64,000 bases of DNA from NCBI GenBank assembly GCA_026122225.1, contig JANEZZ010001864.1:930001-994000 (forward strand), written 5' to 3'. The stretch's first letter is position 1. Each line of letters starts with the position of its first letter. Below are positions 23,300 through 35,475 of the stretch, piece by piece. Position numbers and translations under genes: made by a program. The DNA comes from Heloderma charlesbogerti. Taxonomy: Eukaryota > Chordata > Lepidosauria > Squamata > Helodermatidae. Below the pieces are notes generated by a model. That model did not search any database, was not told the origin of the DNA, and saw only the letters and a list, made by a program, of their open reading frames with translations.

Positions 23300-25296
23300 A
23301 AGTCATAATTAAAACAGACATCATTAAAAATGTTCATGTTCCTTTGTTTAAAAGAATCCAAAGCATTTGATATTGAGAAACCAAACACTTCATAAGCATA
23401 AATGTTTCACCTGACGTTTTAGGAAAGGTAAATACAGAAATACTCATTGTTTTCATATGGCTTTCTGTGCTGTCGGTAAAGGATGTTGCTGAATGTTTTA
23501 TGCCTATGATGTCATTGATCTGGCATTTGCGCATGATGTAGTGTATCTGTTTGCAAGTTTTTGTTCCTTTACATTTATTTTTATTTCCACTAAACATTGT
23601 TGGGTTTGCTATGGGCATTTCCAAATACAAATAAAATTATTTAAATGCATATTTCCAGAGCTCTTTAAAATGGTTGGAAAATAAATGTAGAAAAGGGAAC
23701 AAAGAAATCTAAATAAGCACAGGTGGACTTCTCAGGAAGTATGAAAAAGATCCTTTAAAGGTTCTGAACCATGTCCTTGGATGATTTATTTGTGTAACAG
23801 CTTAAATACCTTACTACAGGAAGGAAGAAAAAGTAAGGCCTATTAAAAACACTTAGCATTACATTTTATGAACTGCACAAGGTATTGGCCACATGACCAC
23901 AACAAAGGGACAGTCACAGTTTCAACTTTGCACGAAACCAAATGTATAAGTGGTTTCTTTTTACCATTGATGTGCTTAGCAAAGCATCTTTAATGTTGTA
24001 AGCTGGCAGCTGTGAAAAAAAGTCTGACTTCCTTAATCAAACTTTTCATTTGCTTATTGGGGTATTTTGTTACTATGATTAAGCTACATCTGGATTCTTA
24101 GAGAACAATAGCTGTTTTAATAGCCCTTATTTACAACTTAGTATCTTTAAAGATATAATATATATAAAATCACATTTCCCAAGCTGGAACTGGAATAATT
24201 AAATACTATAGGTGAAGCTATTCTTCAATTATGAGCCATAAGAATAAAAATGCTTGGAGCACTGATGTTAAGAAGGAAAAAAAAATGTATTGGGGGGTAG
24301 ACATTCAAGCCATTTGGCATTAGACCCATTCAGAGTCACAGTCCTATTTAAGCAACATTTTACACATTGCATTTTTAAGTGTATACTTAATATGTTTCAC
24401 AGCACAATGCTATACATTTTTACCTAAAAAATATAAACTGCAAATGCATAAACATGTTTTTGCAAACAGGGGTATCATTTAGATATGGTCATCAAGGACT
24501 GCAGCTCCCAGTTGAATGTATACTTGGGGGCAAACCAAATTTGCTTCTGTGTAAGATATGACATGGGGCTAGAGTAGGCACTGCTGTGCCAGTAGATCAC
24601 AAAGCACAAAATTATTTTACAATCTCTCAGAAATTATGAAGACTGCAGCCCAAGAGCAATGTTTAGAATAATGGTGCTAGGAATTTGGCTAAATCAGGCA
24701 GCTAGAAGCCATCCGACACATACACACACAGCTGAGCATAGTGGGAGCCATATCCACTTGCTGTAATTCTACACAGATTCTGCATATGGATGATGCAACC
24801 ATGTGGGCAGAGCTGATTATTTGGGTCTTCCACTCCTGACTGGCACCCCACTGGGAGCAATGCTATCATTCATGTAGGAACAACCCATGTATTCATTTCA
24901 AGCACTCTGCCCACATGTTCATGTCATTCACATGTGGCCCACAGCCACTTGGGATCACCTTCTGCAGAAGCAACTTCTATGCCACACATGTGAAGAGGGC
25001 TTTGTCTAAGACGTAGTATCTGGTTGGTTTAAATGAACCAAACAAAAGAAACTGGGTAAGTAACCTGCCAGGCACTCTAACTGCATGGCTATGCTTCCCT
25101 TAATTAAATTAAATGAAGAGATGTTGCACAAGACTAAGGTCTGGTAGATTTCAACTGCAGACATTGATTCAGTTAGGGTGATTCACACAGAGAAACAGGC
25201 AACTACATGCACATCTATTGCTGGATTGAAAACCATATAAAGTGTGCTTTGATTTCCAGGGACAGCATCTCTACATCTAGTCCCAGGCCTCCTCTT
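23300..25296. other. Unique DNA, nothing identified
   Basis: I see no exon, LINE, SINE or foldback that I can defend. Scraps such as 'ggactgcagctcccag' near 24495 hint at a very old hAT MITE. Confidence 0.4.
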
Positions 25297-25370
25297 ATTT
25301 ACTATTTATTTATTCACTTAGTTACTATACTGCCCAGTAGACAAAGCTCTCTGGGACCTTCACAAAAGTA
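25297..25370 (-). mobile_element. L2-type 3' tail
   Basis: The sequence 'tatttatttattcactta', then 'atactgcccagtag', then 'aaagctctctggg' is the minus-strand form of the L2-type 3' terminus. The same string occurs at 36255-36345. Confidence 0.55.
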
Positions 25371-25414
25371 TCGGTTCATCTGTATCTCTCCTATTTTCAC
25401 TAAGAGCAATTGAT

Positions 25415-25476
25415 GGACATACGAACTTTGAGGTTGTATGTTTGTGGACATACGAACTTTGAGCTTGTGTGTTTGT
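25415..25476. repeat. 31-bp tandem duplication
   Basis: Two adjacent 31-base units (25415-25445 and 25446-25476) each begin 'ggacatacgaactttgag' and differ at two positions. Confidence 0.85.
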
Positions 25477-25574
25477 ATAATTCTGCAAACATTACAACAT
25501 TTTGAGTGATAAATCATATGGTATGTTTGTATACAAAGGTATTCGCTTTAGAAGTTTTTTGCCTACAAGTCCTA

Positions 25575-25757
25575 TCATGTCTCATACAAGGTGGGACTAT
25601 CTGTTTATCTAGCCCATTATTGTCTATTTGATGGGCAGTGAGTCTCTGTGTCTCAGCCAGAGGTCTTGTCCTATTACCTGCTACTACCTGATCCTATCAA
25701 ATGGACCTTCTGCATGCAAAGCATGTACTTTAACACAAAGTAATGACCCATCACCGA
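25575..25757 (-). mobile_element. Decayed tRNA-Ala-headed SINE
   Basis: On the minus strand it has the same layout as the SINE at 39582-39780. The tRNA anticodon-arm words 'ccttctgcatgcaaagcatg' lie at about 25708-25727, and the body words 'ctgatcc', 'cagtgagtctc' and 'tctagccca' lie to their left. The tRNA head has lost its box A and B sequences. Confidence 0.6.
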
Positions 25758-25946
25758 AAGTCCAAGACATTTTCTCTATGGCTTGTGGTCCATACCTGAA
25801 ATTGATTACTGATCCCTCAAGCCACAGGCATGATGAATACATCAGGCATACAAATTTGAAAATATTGTCTTCATCATGCACAGAGAAGTCAAATTTATTG
25901 CATCCACAGATGAAAAGAAGAGATAAGATCTGTACTGATGTTTTGC

Positions 25947-26533
25947 AGGGATGGAGAACCTCTGGCCTGTGGACCTAATCTGGCCTGTGGGGCACCCCAG
26001 TACTGCCCACACTGCCTCTTGGGGTTCCTCTAGGGAGGGGACTTAAATTTCCCCTGCTGTTATCTCCGATATCAGATTGGAGATAGCAGCGGGAGGCCTA
26101 GTCATGTGGTTGGAACTTACTGATGCGCTTCCTTCTGCACAAGCAAGTCCCACTGCCTTTCATCCCCACTATCTCCAATCTCGGATGACTTGCCCGCCCA
26201 TGGGGCAGGGGGAAGAGTGCTTGCTCTCCTCCCCCATGTGGGTGACTCCCACTACCTGTGCAATCCCTGCTGCTACATTTGAGATTGGAGGTAGCAGCAG
26301 GGATGAGAAGTGGCAGGGGTTTGAAGTAGCCTACCTGTGAGGATGAGCGGGTACTCTTCCCCCCATGCAGGTGAGTCCCAACCCCTGCCACCAACAAAGA
26401 AAAAAAGGGATGATGTCAGAGGGTGGGGCCATGGCCCCAATGTGACCTCGGGGGCAGGGCCACACCCCCTGATGTCATCCATCCTATGAGGTGTGGGGCA
26501 GTCTGCTCCCTCCACCCCAAAATACTTGTGCAC
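25947..26533. mobile_element. hAT-like element, CAGGGATGGAGAACC start
   Basis: The left end 'cagggatggagaacctctgg' and right end 'acttgtgcacccctg' form imperfect inverted termini beginning CAGGG. The flanks 'tgatgttttg' and 'ctgtattttg' are similar but are not an exact 8-bp duplication. Inside, 'atctccgatatcagattgga' and later 'ttgagattggaggtagcagc' words repeat in both orientations, making a GC-rich foldback. It is non-coding. Confidence 0.55.
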
Positions 26534-26539
26534 CCCTGC

Positions 26540-28689
26540 TGTATTTTGTATTGGATAACTAAGGCCATGGCTTTTATTAAGTTTACAAATGAGATTTGTA
26601 GCAAACTCTAGCTGTGCAACAGCTGGCTGAAGTAGAAGACAGCTGTCAACCTCCCCTTCACATGCCCACTTAATGGGGTGAGCCTGCCCTTTCCTGAACC
26701 GCAGGGAGTATATGACCTGTCCCTTGCTCCACTGACCACACCTTTAGATGTCAAGAGAGACTCTTCCTACCTAAATAGGGCTGGTGTCAAGAGTAGACAC
26801 AGTTGGGCACCAGCAGGAAATATCCCCTGGACTGGCTCCTCCATTTCACCACTGCAACCTGCTTGTTCACCCATCTCTCACTCCAGCCCAGACAATAGTG
26901 GTGGTGAGAAGGAGGAGGAGGAGAGGCCACTGCCTACTTGTTCACTGGCTCTCTGCCTGTTGAGCAAGCAAGCTGTAGATTCTCATCTCAATGATGAGAA
27001 AGAGGATGAGGAACAATAGCAACTGGTGACAATGGCGGTGAGAAGGTAGACTCACTGAGGGAAAGAGCCCATTGAGGGTGTCTTGCCTAAGGGCCCTCAA
27101 AAACCTGGAGCCAGCACTGCTCCCAAGCCCCAAAGCTTTAGGTGTATGATCTAGGTAAGCCTCAAAAGGCCTTTTCTCAGTCCTTGGACTCCCACAACCC
27201 TCTGGGGCCAGTCTAGGGAATTCTTATAATCATAAGGGTACCTCAGATCACTCACCATTGACTCTCCTGCTTCAGCTTAAATAGCTGCTTGCCCTGCCCC
27301 CAACAGCCAACACATAGACATGACCTTCATCTCCACATTCTCTTCACATCCTGCCTCCCTCCAGGGCTGGTATAACACTGCCCCCACCCTGCACACCCCT
27401 TTCACAATGAGCAAAACGGGGAGTGCATAGCACAATTATTACATGCAAATATATTGTTCAGCAAAGGCTCATAATCTTTGAATGATGGGTATGCAGATAA
27501 GAATGGAAGAGCTGTGTAATTTATTTTCTAAACGGAATTGCTAGAAGTCTGGATGTGCCTGGAAAAGTAACCTCTTTCTGATCTAGATGTCTTTTTGTGT
27601 CAAATCCAAGATATACAAAAGTTGGATGTGGTTATTTATTAGTGAAGGAAATGCACTCCCTTCTTTGTTATTACAGCTTCACATGATTGAGGGCTGAGTC
27701 CTAGTTCTAGAATTAAAGACCTGATGAGCCCTGGCTCAGATTCGGCCCTCAAGATACTTAAGAACTAAAGCCTGCATTCAATGAAAAATGGCGAAAGAGA
27801 ACAGACCTGAGAGTTGGTAGTGTTGCCAGAGAGACCTCTGCTGTTCTTTTTATCAGCAGGAACTTTTTTCAGCATCTGTGGCTTCATTTCCAGATGTGTG
27901 TTTAAATAATGAAACCAACCCATAGTAAATCCTAATTACAGATGCTGGACATATGTCCAGAGGCATGGCGTGCAGTAGCTTGGGGGGGAAATGCCTTCTT
28001 TCATGCCATGACTATCAAGCAATCTGGAGTTACCCCAGAATGCTTCAAGAGCACCAAGAGTCAAGTCTTCGATTCCACATTCATTTCTCAGTCTTGTTCC
28101 CTCCCCTACACCTCCCACCCCTGATTTCTGCCAGTTGAGAAATCTGAGAGCAGGAGCACGTTGGGATTTGATATAAAAGCCACGAAGAACTAAGTAGCAA
28201 CTGAATTATCCCCAGCACTTCAGTAATGGAATAACTTGGGCGAAGAAGAGTAAGGTTTGTGAGACTCAGCTAGCTAGAATTTCGTCATGGACAGACTTGA
28301 GAGGAAGGACTTGGCATTTCCAAATATGTCTGTTCATCCTGCAGCTTCTTGGAATGATGAGATCAGTATGTGTCTACAAGAAGTGGGATAAGGAGAAATA
28401 CAGATGGTCTTCATCCAGTAGAACTACAAAGTCTCTTTCACTATTCCTTGGACAGAATCTGGATAAAAAAGAACCTTGGCTGTTGGCCATTAAAAGATGG
28501 CAATCAATAAAGATTTTTTTAAACCATCTAAATTAAGAAACAGATCTGAATGACATTTTCAAATTCAGTCTTTCCTCCTGTATCCTAGAAGTATGAAACA
28601 GAAAGCAGAGGAGAATTCTCCACTGGATTTCCTTGAAAGCATACTCCTACATTCTGTTTCAGAACACCATGTCTGTAACAAAACTGCTT
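26540..28689. other. Mixed unique and unnamed GC-richer DNA
   Basis: The patch 26650-27340 is GC-richer and carries a 113-codon open frame on the plus strand (26678-27019). That frame has no recognisable domain and runs through 'gaggag' microrepeats, so I take it for a chance frame in an old repeat. Nothing is recognised from 27340 to 28690. Confidence 0.35.
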
Positions 28690-29190
28690 CTCTATGGCTG
28701 AGTTCACACAAGCATGTTCACCTCTTGATGGCCTGGTTTGCATGTAATGCTAAACTGTAGCTTAATATTATGTACACAAGCCTCTGTCACATGTGTTCCC
28801 CTCCCCTCTTTTCCTCCATGGCCATAACTGGGAGACTGGAAGCTTTCCGTTCCCTCTTCAACAAACTGTGATTCCTCATTCTGTCCAAACTGGGAATTGT
28901 GGTTACTATTAACTATAGTTTATTGAAACAGAAGAATTTACCACAGTTCAAAGTTATCTTGTTTCAAGAAACTATAATTAACACACTTCCAACTGACACC
29001 ATTACCCATAGTTAATATTAACCACAGTTTGTCAGGGTTCAGACATAATAAGAAACTGTGGTTCATAGAAAATAGAAGCAGAGGCTTCTGATCTTCTTGC
29101 AGCGATGCCAGAACCATCCATTGACTGCAGCATGAAGTTATGACTTGCATGTGAAACTGCCATTGCAATTCAAACATCACAGAGTTTTCT
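28690..29190. mobile_element. Nested GCCTGGTTTGCATGT-type TIR elements
   Basis: A terminus 'gcctggtttgcatgtaatgc' starts at 28731, and a possible inverted partner, 'gacttgcatgtgaaactgcc', ends at 29162. In between are many copies of 'aactatagtt', 'aaccacagttt' and their complements. A second start-like motif, 'gggttcagacataat', at about 29036 suggests that at least two elements overlap. The boundaries are uncertain. Confidence 0.45.
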
Positions 29191-29487
29191 TGTCACCTAA
29201 CACCATCTCAAACACAATCGTTCCAGTAGAGGCAGTTCATGTCCTCAGTTGCAACTGAAAGATGGTTCAGACATTGAAACACATTATGTGTGTTTTATTT
29301 AAATCTGTATTATGTTTCTTCAAAGCAAATAAGAACTCAGAATATCTCAAAACACAAGTGGGAAAGAAACATGTATATAAGCAAAATATTTCAACAGAAG
29401 ATAAATGCACTTACAAATGGTTCATCATTATACTAGAGATCAACATTAAAAAAAGATACCCTTTCACAGTATCCTGTCTTTTGACAG

Positions 29488-29829
29488 TGCCTGGATTCTG
29501 ACAACATGCCACAGCTCATTGTGGTTTATTTAACCCAAAACTAGCTGCAGCAAACACAGGTGCCAGGTTAAGTACACATCCCTGCTCAGGGGTAGTCATG
29601 TCATGTGAACCTGGAAGCATGGGTTAAACGACCCTTACATAACCCTAGAGTGGACCATGAGTTATGTGAGGGTTGTTTAATCCTCGCAGAACCCACACTC
29701 ACCAAGTTTGCATGACACAAGAACCGGGGGTTGCATATTCCAAATGGTGGCCGCATGCACCCTGCACATGCTGTAGCCTCATCGTGGATTAAATAATCTA
29801 CGATGGGCTGTCATGTTATGCAAACAGCC
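29488..29829. mobile_element. Two adjacent TIR elements, same family
   Basis: The first runs from 'cctggattctgacaacatg' (about 29490) to the inverted 'catgtcatgtgaacctgg' (about 29622). The second runs from 'gtttgcatgacacaa' (about 29708) to the inverted 'tgtcatgttatgcaaac' (about 29823). Both have AACC/GGTT-rich interiors and are non-coding. Confidence 0.5.
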
Positions 29830-29952
29830 CCAGTAATTCAAATCAAAGAAAACAAAGAATAAGGACAGACATTTCCCACAAATTTATCATTAAAAAAAAC
29901 CAAGGACACTTCATCTCTTAATAAACCTGTTTTAAAATATTTGATCTTCTCT

Positions 29953-30327
29953 TGGTGAAATCTCACTAGAGCCGACTTCTCTGACTTGGTGTCTTCCAGA
30001 TGTGTTGAACTACAACTCCCACCATATCTCACACAACATGGCTAGCTAGTAGTCCAGCACATCTGCTGAGCACCAGGTTGGGAAAGGTTGCACTAGTCTC
30101 ATCAAAACACGTGGCTTCCTCAGATGTTTTGTTTGAGGAAGAACTTCAATATACGCTTCACTTTTTGCTTCTAACACATTTCAGTAGCAACTTTCCTAGA
30201 GGCAGCATTGCAAAACCTAAGGAAAATAAATTGGGTTCAGTTGTAATATAAAGCTCTCCCCTTCCTGGTTTGCTTACCAAGGGAGGAGCAAAGCGGGGGA
30301 GTAAACAGGCTGCACGGACCAGCATGC
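29953..30327 (+). repeat. 375-bp duplicated unit, copy 1
   Basis: It matches 35039-35414 in the same orientation at roughly 95% over its whole length. A smaller hAT-type foldback lies inside: 'acttggtgtcttccagatgt' on the left answers 'acatctgctgagcaccaggt' on the right, between ACTAG words. Because both copies carry it at the same place, it predates the duplication. Homology stops exactly where a SINE begins in this copy. Confidence 0.85.
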
Positions 30328-30623
30328 CTCATGTGGCGCAGAGTGGTAGGTGGCAGTATTGCAACTGAAACTCACCCCACGACCTGAGTTTGATCCCAGC
30401 GGAAGCTGGGTCTCAGGTAGCCAGCTCAGGTCGACTCAGCCCTCCATCCTTCCGAGGTCGGTAAAATGAGTACCCAGCTTGCTGGGGGAAAGGTAGTCAC
30501 GACTGAGGAAGGCAATGGCAAACCACCCCGCTACAGTCTGCCATGAAGACGTCAGCGTAAGCGGCATCCCTCTAGGGGTCAGTAATGACCCAGTGCTTGC
30601 ACAGGAGGAACCTTTCCTTTTTC
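30328..30623 (+). mobile_element. Sauria/Squam1-like tRNA SINE
   Basis: The head has Pol III box A-like 'tggcgcagagtggtaggtgg' and box B-like 'gagtttgatccc'. The body has 'gtaaaatgagtacccagctt' and 'ggcaatggcaaaccacc', and the end has 'ggtcagtaatgaccc' then 'ttgcacagg' and 'cctttcctttttcctt'. This layout is a common squamate SINE; the exact family name is from memory and not certain. Confidence 0.8.
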
Positions 30624-30837
30624 CTTGCTTTTATATAATAAGTTAGTTTCATCATTATTGCAACATCCCAGATCCTGAAAAACCAATCAGACAGGGGAGG
30701 GTTTATTTCCTTTTTCCAAAATGAAGCAATGGAGATTTTTACTGCCATGAAGAGATTAATAACCAGATGTAAGTCCTTCTTTCCCACACAGTCCTTTAAA
30801 TAATTAAGAAGGTCCTTAAAAGGTCTTTCATAAGTTA

Positions 30838-31084
30838 TATTTATTTATTTATTGCATTTATACCCCACCTTTTTCCCTCTTGCAAGGAACCCAAGGCGGC
30901 TTACATTATCCTCCTCCTCTCCATTTTATCCTCACAACAACAACCCTGTGAGGTGGGTTGGGCTGAGAGTCTGTGACTGGCCCAAAGTCACCCAGTGAGC
31001 TTCCATGGCTGAGTGGGGACTAGAACCCGGATCTCCCAGCTCCTAGTCCAACACTCTTGCCACTACACCACACTGGCTCTCCTG
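30838..31084 (-). mobile_element. tRNA-headed SINE with L2-like tail
   Basis: On the minus strand it begins 'gagagccagtgtggtgtagt', with box B-like 'gatccgggttctagtcccc'. It ends 'taagccgccttgggttcc', then 'ggtataaatgcaataaat', which resembles the L2 3' end at 55550-55604. A second copy stands at 57571-57815. Both have the usual SINE length of about 245 bases. Confidence 0.85.
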
Positions 31085-31366
31085 TTATCTGCTCAATGTG
31101 AAATAAAACTCAATTCCAATAAGGTCTCATTTTCATACAACAAAATATATGCATATAATCAAGTGCTTTGGAAGCCACATCATCATTTATCATGTTCTAA
31201 ATTATAAATCTTCTTAATTTTATATGGTGTTAGAACTGATGCAACATTTTTTTAAAAAAATATGTTTCAGGTTCATTCAACGTTTTGCAATATTTTTGCT
31301 AATTCTAATTCATTCCCAAACTTCTAGTGATAATTCCAATCCCAGATCTTTATCCCACTTCCATTT

Positions 31367-31855
31367 GCCTGGTTTGGATGTAATGCATATAAACCATGAT
31401 GTTTTGCCCTACCTAGGGTTTGTGTGGTAGACAATCTAACAATCCATGGTATGTTTTGTCAGTCCCTGGGTTGTTCATTTCCCTTCTCCTTCATCTGCTC
31501 CCCCCTGTATCCCAACTGCCTTTGGTACTGCAGTACTAGTATGTAAAGAAGCTGTTTTATTTATTTTTTTAACCACTCTTGCCTGCTGCCTCTGTAGCCT
31601 GGCAAAACAATCCAGTAACAAAACACGACTCTGGGTTTGCATGCAATGACAACCCATGGTTTAAACAACCCATAGTTCATAACCCAACAACAAACCATGG
31701 GTTATCTTCATGGGTTGTTCATGGTTAACAAACCATAGTTAACCAATAGTTCAACATTCCATAGTTAACCAATAGTTCCCACAACCAACAGTGCGTTGTT
31801 GCATTTAACAACAACCCACAATTAAACCATGGTTTGTCATTACATGCAATCAGGT
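31367..31855. mobile_element. 489-bp GCCTGGTTTG-type TIR element
   Basis: The left end 'gcctggtttggatgtaatgc' answers the right end 'gtcattacatgcaatcaggt' in inverted order. The right half (31625-31850) is packed with 'aaccatgg', 'ccatggttt', 'aacccatag' and 'gttaacca' words in both orientations, so it can fold into many alternative hairpins. It is non-coding. Confidence 0.7.
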
Positions 31856-32020
31856 CTTTGAAAATTTAGCGATCATTCTGTCTATAACTCCTTTATAATA
31901 CATTTTCCTTATCAATCCCTTAATAGAAAAGTTAAAGTAACATTTTTTCAATTGGTGTTAAATCCCTGAAAGGACAATAATTCCTCATAAAAAGAGAACT
32001 TTTTAAAAAACTGATCACAT

Positions 32021-32850
32021 AGGAAAGAAAAGCCATGCTGGATCAGACCAAGGGTCCATCTAGTCCAGTATTTTGTTCACACAATGGCCAACCAGCTATT
32101 GACCAGGAGCCCATAAGCAGGAAATGAGTGCAACAGTACCCTCCCGGCCATGTTCCCCAGCAACTGGTGAACATAGGCTTACTGCCTCTGGTACTGGACG
32201 TAGCACAGAGCCATCAGGACTAGTAGCCATTGATAGCCTTCTCCTCCAGGAATGTATCTAACCCCCCTTTTAAAGCCATCCAAATTGATGGCCATCACTA
32301 TATCTTGAGGCATCAAATTCCATAGTTTATCTATGCACTGCATGAAGAAGTACTTCCTTTTATCTGTCCTGAATCTCCCACCAATCAGCTTCATGCAATG
32401 ACCTCAAGTTCTACTATTTTGAGAGAGGGAGAAAAATGTCTCCCTATCCACATTCTCCACACCATGCATAATTTTGTACACATCTATCATGTCTCCCCTT
32501 ACCCTCCCTTTTTCCAGGCTAAAAAACCCCAGCTGTTGTAACCTTCCCTCACAGGGGAGAAGCACCAGCCCCTTGATCATTTTAGTTGCCCTCTTCTGCA
32601 CTTTTTTGAGTTCTACAATATCTTTTTTTAGGTGCGGTGACCAGAACTGTACACAGTATTCTAAGTGTGGTCGCACCATAGATTTGTTTAAGAGCAGCCT
32701 GAGATTTTTAACCTAAATTCCTTTTCTAGTTATGCCTAACATGGAGTCTGCGTTTTTTACAGCAGCCGCACACTGGGTCGTAATTTTCATCAAGCTGTCC
32801 ACCACAACCCCAAGATCTCTTTCCACTTCATATCGTGCACATTAATTTTT
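32021..32850 (-). mobile_element. CR1 LINE 3' part, minus strand
   Basis: On the minus strand a frame from 32679 to 32404 encodes the C-terminal CR1 region, with HLEYCVQFWSPHLKKD, KVQKRATKMIKG, LGFFSLEK and RVRGDMI blocks. The rest runs to a 3' UTR ending near 32021 ('ctggatcagaccaagggtcc' on the plus strand). These blocks also occur in the frame at 37374-39041, but with many differences, so the two are different CR1 subfamilies. It is truncated at the 5' side and not functional. Confidence 0.9.
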
Positions 32851-32996
32851 TCCTTTTAAGGCATTTAAATGTAGGAACAGTACCTTCCTTGAAGAAAAAA
32901 ATACCTGACAATTTTTAGACTTTTTCCTCCCATTTAGATATATCCTCCCCAATATTTATGTCATTAATTTCTTTACTATATAACTGGTATTTTACA

Positions 32997-33010
32997 CACA
33001 CACACACACT
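32997..33010. repeat. (CA)n microsatellite
   Basis: Short run of about seven CA units. Confidence 0.8.
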
Positions 33011-33189
33011 TTTGCATTTTATTGCAAGTTTTATGTTTTAATTATTTACATTTTGCTTGGCTCTTTAAAGGCCTATGGGCAGAAATTCTGCCTAGAAATA
33101 TTAATTATATGTGTAAAATTTACAAGCCTATTGGCTAATACTAGTATAGAGCCTTGATTCACCATGTTTAAATATTGACCTCCCTATGG

Positions 33190-33365
33190 AAATTATTTAA
33201 CTAATGTGACTAGGCTCATGCCAAGAGAAACTTTTACTTTCCTTTGATTCCAGCAAATCTCCTCCACAGTTTTAGAGGAAAAGTACTGGAATATCCCTGA
33301 TAATTTAAGGTATTGTGACTGTGGGGATGAGAAAAATGAGAATATTCTACACTACTTGTTTGAAA
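33190..33365 (+). pseudogene. Possible LINE C-terminal zinc-knuckle scrap
   Basis: The plus strand at about 33306-33362 reads LRYCDCGDEKNENILHYLFE. That spacing (C-x-C, then H, then an expected C) is like the CCHC motif found after the reverse transcriptase of several LINE clades, with the last Cys replaced. The surrounding sequence is broken. The clade is undetermined, and a chance match cannot be excluded. Confidence 0.3.
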
Positions 33366-34972
33366 GACCGGTCCCAAGTGCAGCCAAAGAAGAGCTGAAG
33401 GGCCTTTGGATGGAGTGGACATGCTGCTCCACCAGTGGAGAGGAGCTCTGCAGGCAGGGTGGCACATCCATCCTGCAGAACCCGGAAAACCCCGTGTGGT
33501 ACACAGTGGTAGGGGCCAAAATGAGGCATGCTTGGGCTGTATCAGGGCAGCCTTGGATCTGCTGGATCTGAAGCCTCCTCACTTCCCAACACGAAGGGGG
33601 CTAGATTAGGGGCTCCCAAATTGGGCCCCTAATCTACATCAGCCTGGAGCTGATGTACATCACTGGTTTCCCATTGTGGGGGAATTAAAAAGACAGAAGT
33701 GCCAGGACAAAATAGGGGAAAGCACTCCCCCTCATCTCCCGCTCTGGCTGCAGTGAACCTCGGGAAGTTGTGAATCTTCTTCCTGGGAACGTCTCCTCCT
33801 CATCACTAAGGCTTGCTCTGTCTGTGCCTTATGCATGATACTGTATGAAATAAATATGTGACTCAATTGACTTGATTGGTCAGTTCTACAAAAGAATACT
33901 CTAGTCTTTTCAACTAACAAATAAAGGTTGCAAAATGTAGCTTCCTGTGAATTGCATTTGCATGTTTTGTTTGTGATGGCTCATTAATACATGCCAGTCA
34001 CCACCTTATGCTGCATTTATCAAACATGGAACATATATGAGTGAATCATCCCAAAATGTTGAATACTTCAAGAGATGATGACGCTACAAGTAGTGCATAT
34101 ATGCCTGTGTGATGCAGCAGCTCTCAGTGAAGGCAGAATTGTTTCCCCATACTCTGTTTGATCCTGATTCACTGGCAAAAGCTGTTGTCTGGAAGTGCTC
34201 TTAATATACATCTGTGCCACATTTTTTTCATGAATACATACTACCATTTGTTGAAATGGAATTCTGTTTGGTCTCTGTGTTTGTGCTTATGTCTCTTGAG
34301 GACAGAACTTACTGATAGAGTAAATATAATTCTTACAACAGAGAGTTTATTAACAAAAATTAAGTTTATTTTAATTGTTGCTTCTTTCAGCAAGCATCAG
34401 GATCAAAATATAATTATTCCTATTTTTCAGTGTATCAAGGGAAAGGAGGAAGGGCAGCACATTGCATAGTATACTTAGCTATGTAAATAATCCTCATGGA
34501 GCAGGTTGCATAGCTATACATTTTACATGAATTTTTTGGCTTGCTTTTGACTCATTCTGAGGCCTACAAACATCAATTCTTCATCTTTTTATCATCAACA
34601 TGTGACTGAATATTATTCTGTCTTTAAACAGCTGCACCGTCAGAACATGAAGCCAAGAAGGAATATTCTGTACTGGATTGTTACACAACTTAAACAAAAA
34701 ACAAAAACACCCTGCCAAATTCATTTATTTATTTTGTTCATATCCTTTCTTTAATCAACATGGTTAATCAAATATGAATGATCTTCAAGCTGAAGCAAGA
34801 GTTTGCAAGAATATCGCACACATTCCAACTTCACAAGGGCTTGTTTTACAATGTTTGCTACAATTTATATATAAGAGAATGCATGCTTTCTGTGTTCATT
34901 ATCCACCATTAAAACATTCCTTATTTTTCAAACTAAATTTAAAACACACGCATACATAAAAATATTTGTACT
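33366..34972. other. Unassigned DNA
   Basis: The GC-richer patch 33366-33720 carries several overlapping open frames without recognisable domains, and one hairpin ('gattaggggc' and 'gcccctaatc', near 33606-33634). From 33720 to 34970 I see nothing to annotate; an AATAAA at about 33850 has no gene attached that I can see. Confidence 0.35.
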
Positions 34973-34973
34973 G

Positions 34974-35026
34974 GACGAAATCAGGTAGTGGCTCAAGGCT
35001 GGATGAAATCAGGTAGTGGCTCAATG
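34974..35026. repeat. Short tandem duplication, about 28 bp
   Basis: The words 'gaaatcaggtagtggctcaa' occur twice in tandem with slightly different spacers. Confidence 0.8.
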
Positions 35027-35038
35027 TGTGAAACCCCC

Positions 35039-35414
35039 TGGTGAAATTTCACTAGAGCAGACTTCTCCGACTTGGTGTCTTCCAGATGTGTTGAACTACA
35101 ACTCCCACCATATCTCACACAACATGGCTAGCTAGTAGTCCAGCACATCTGCTGAGCACCAGGTTGGGAAAGGTTGCACTAGACTCATCAAAACACTTTT
35201 GGCTTCTTCAGATGTTATGTTTGAGGAGGAACTTCAATATATGCTTCACCTTTTGCTTCTAATACATTTTCAGTAGCAACTCTCCTAGAGGCCGCATTGA
35301 AAAACATAAGCAAAATAAATTGGGTTCAGTTGTAATATAAAGCTCTCCCCTTCCTGGTTTGCTTATCAAGGGGGGAGCAAAGTGGGAGTAAACAGGCTGC
35401 ATGGACCAGCATGC
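35039..35414 (+). repeat. 375-bp duplicated unit, copy 2
   Basis: This is the partner of 29953-30327 in direct orientation about 5.1 kb away. It lacks the SINE that abuts copy 1. After 35414 the sequence continues into a fragment that ends 'cattatgtgcaaatgtggct' and resembles an end of the GCCTGGTTTGCATGT family. Confidence 0.85.
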
Positions 35415-35475
35415 AGTTCATTCACATAGTTTATTCAACCAGGGTTCATGGCTTATCATTATGTGCAAATGTGGC

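Noticed and set aside
26678..27019. 113-codon plus-strand frame
   Set aside because: It has a low-complexity Pro/Ser and Glu-rich composition, including 'gaggag' microrepeats, and no recognisable family.
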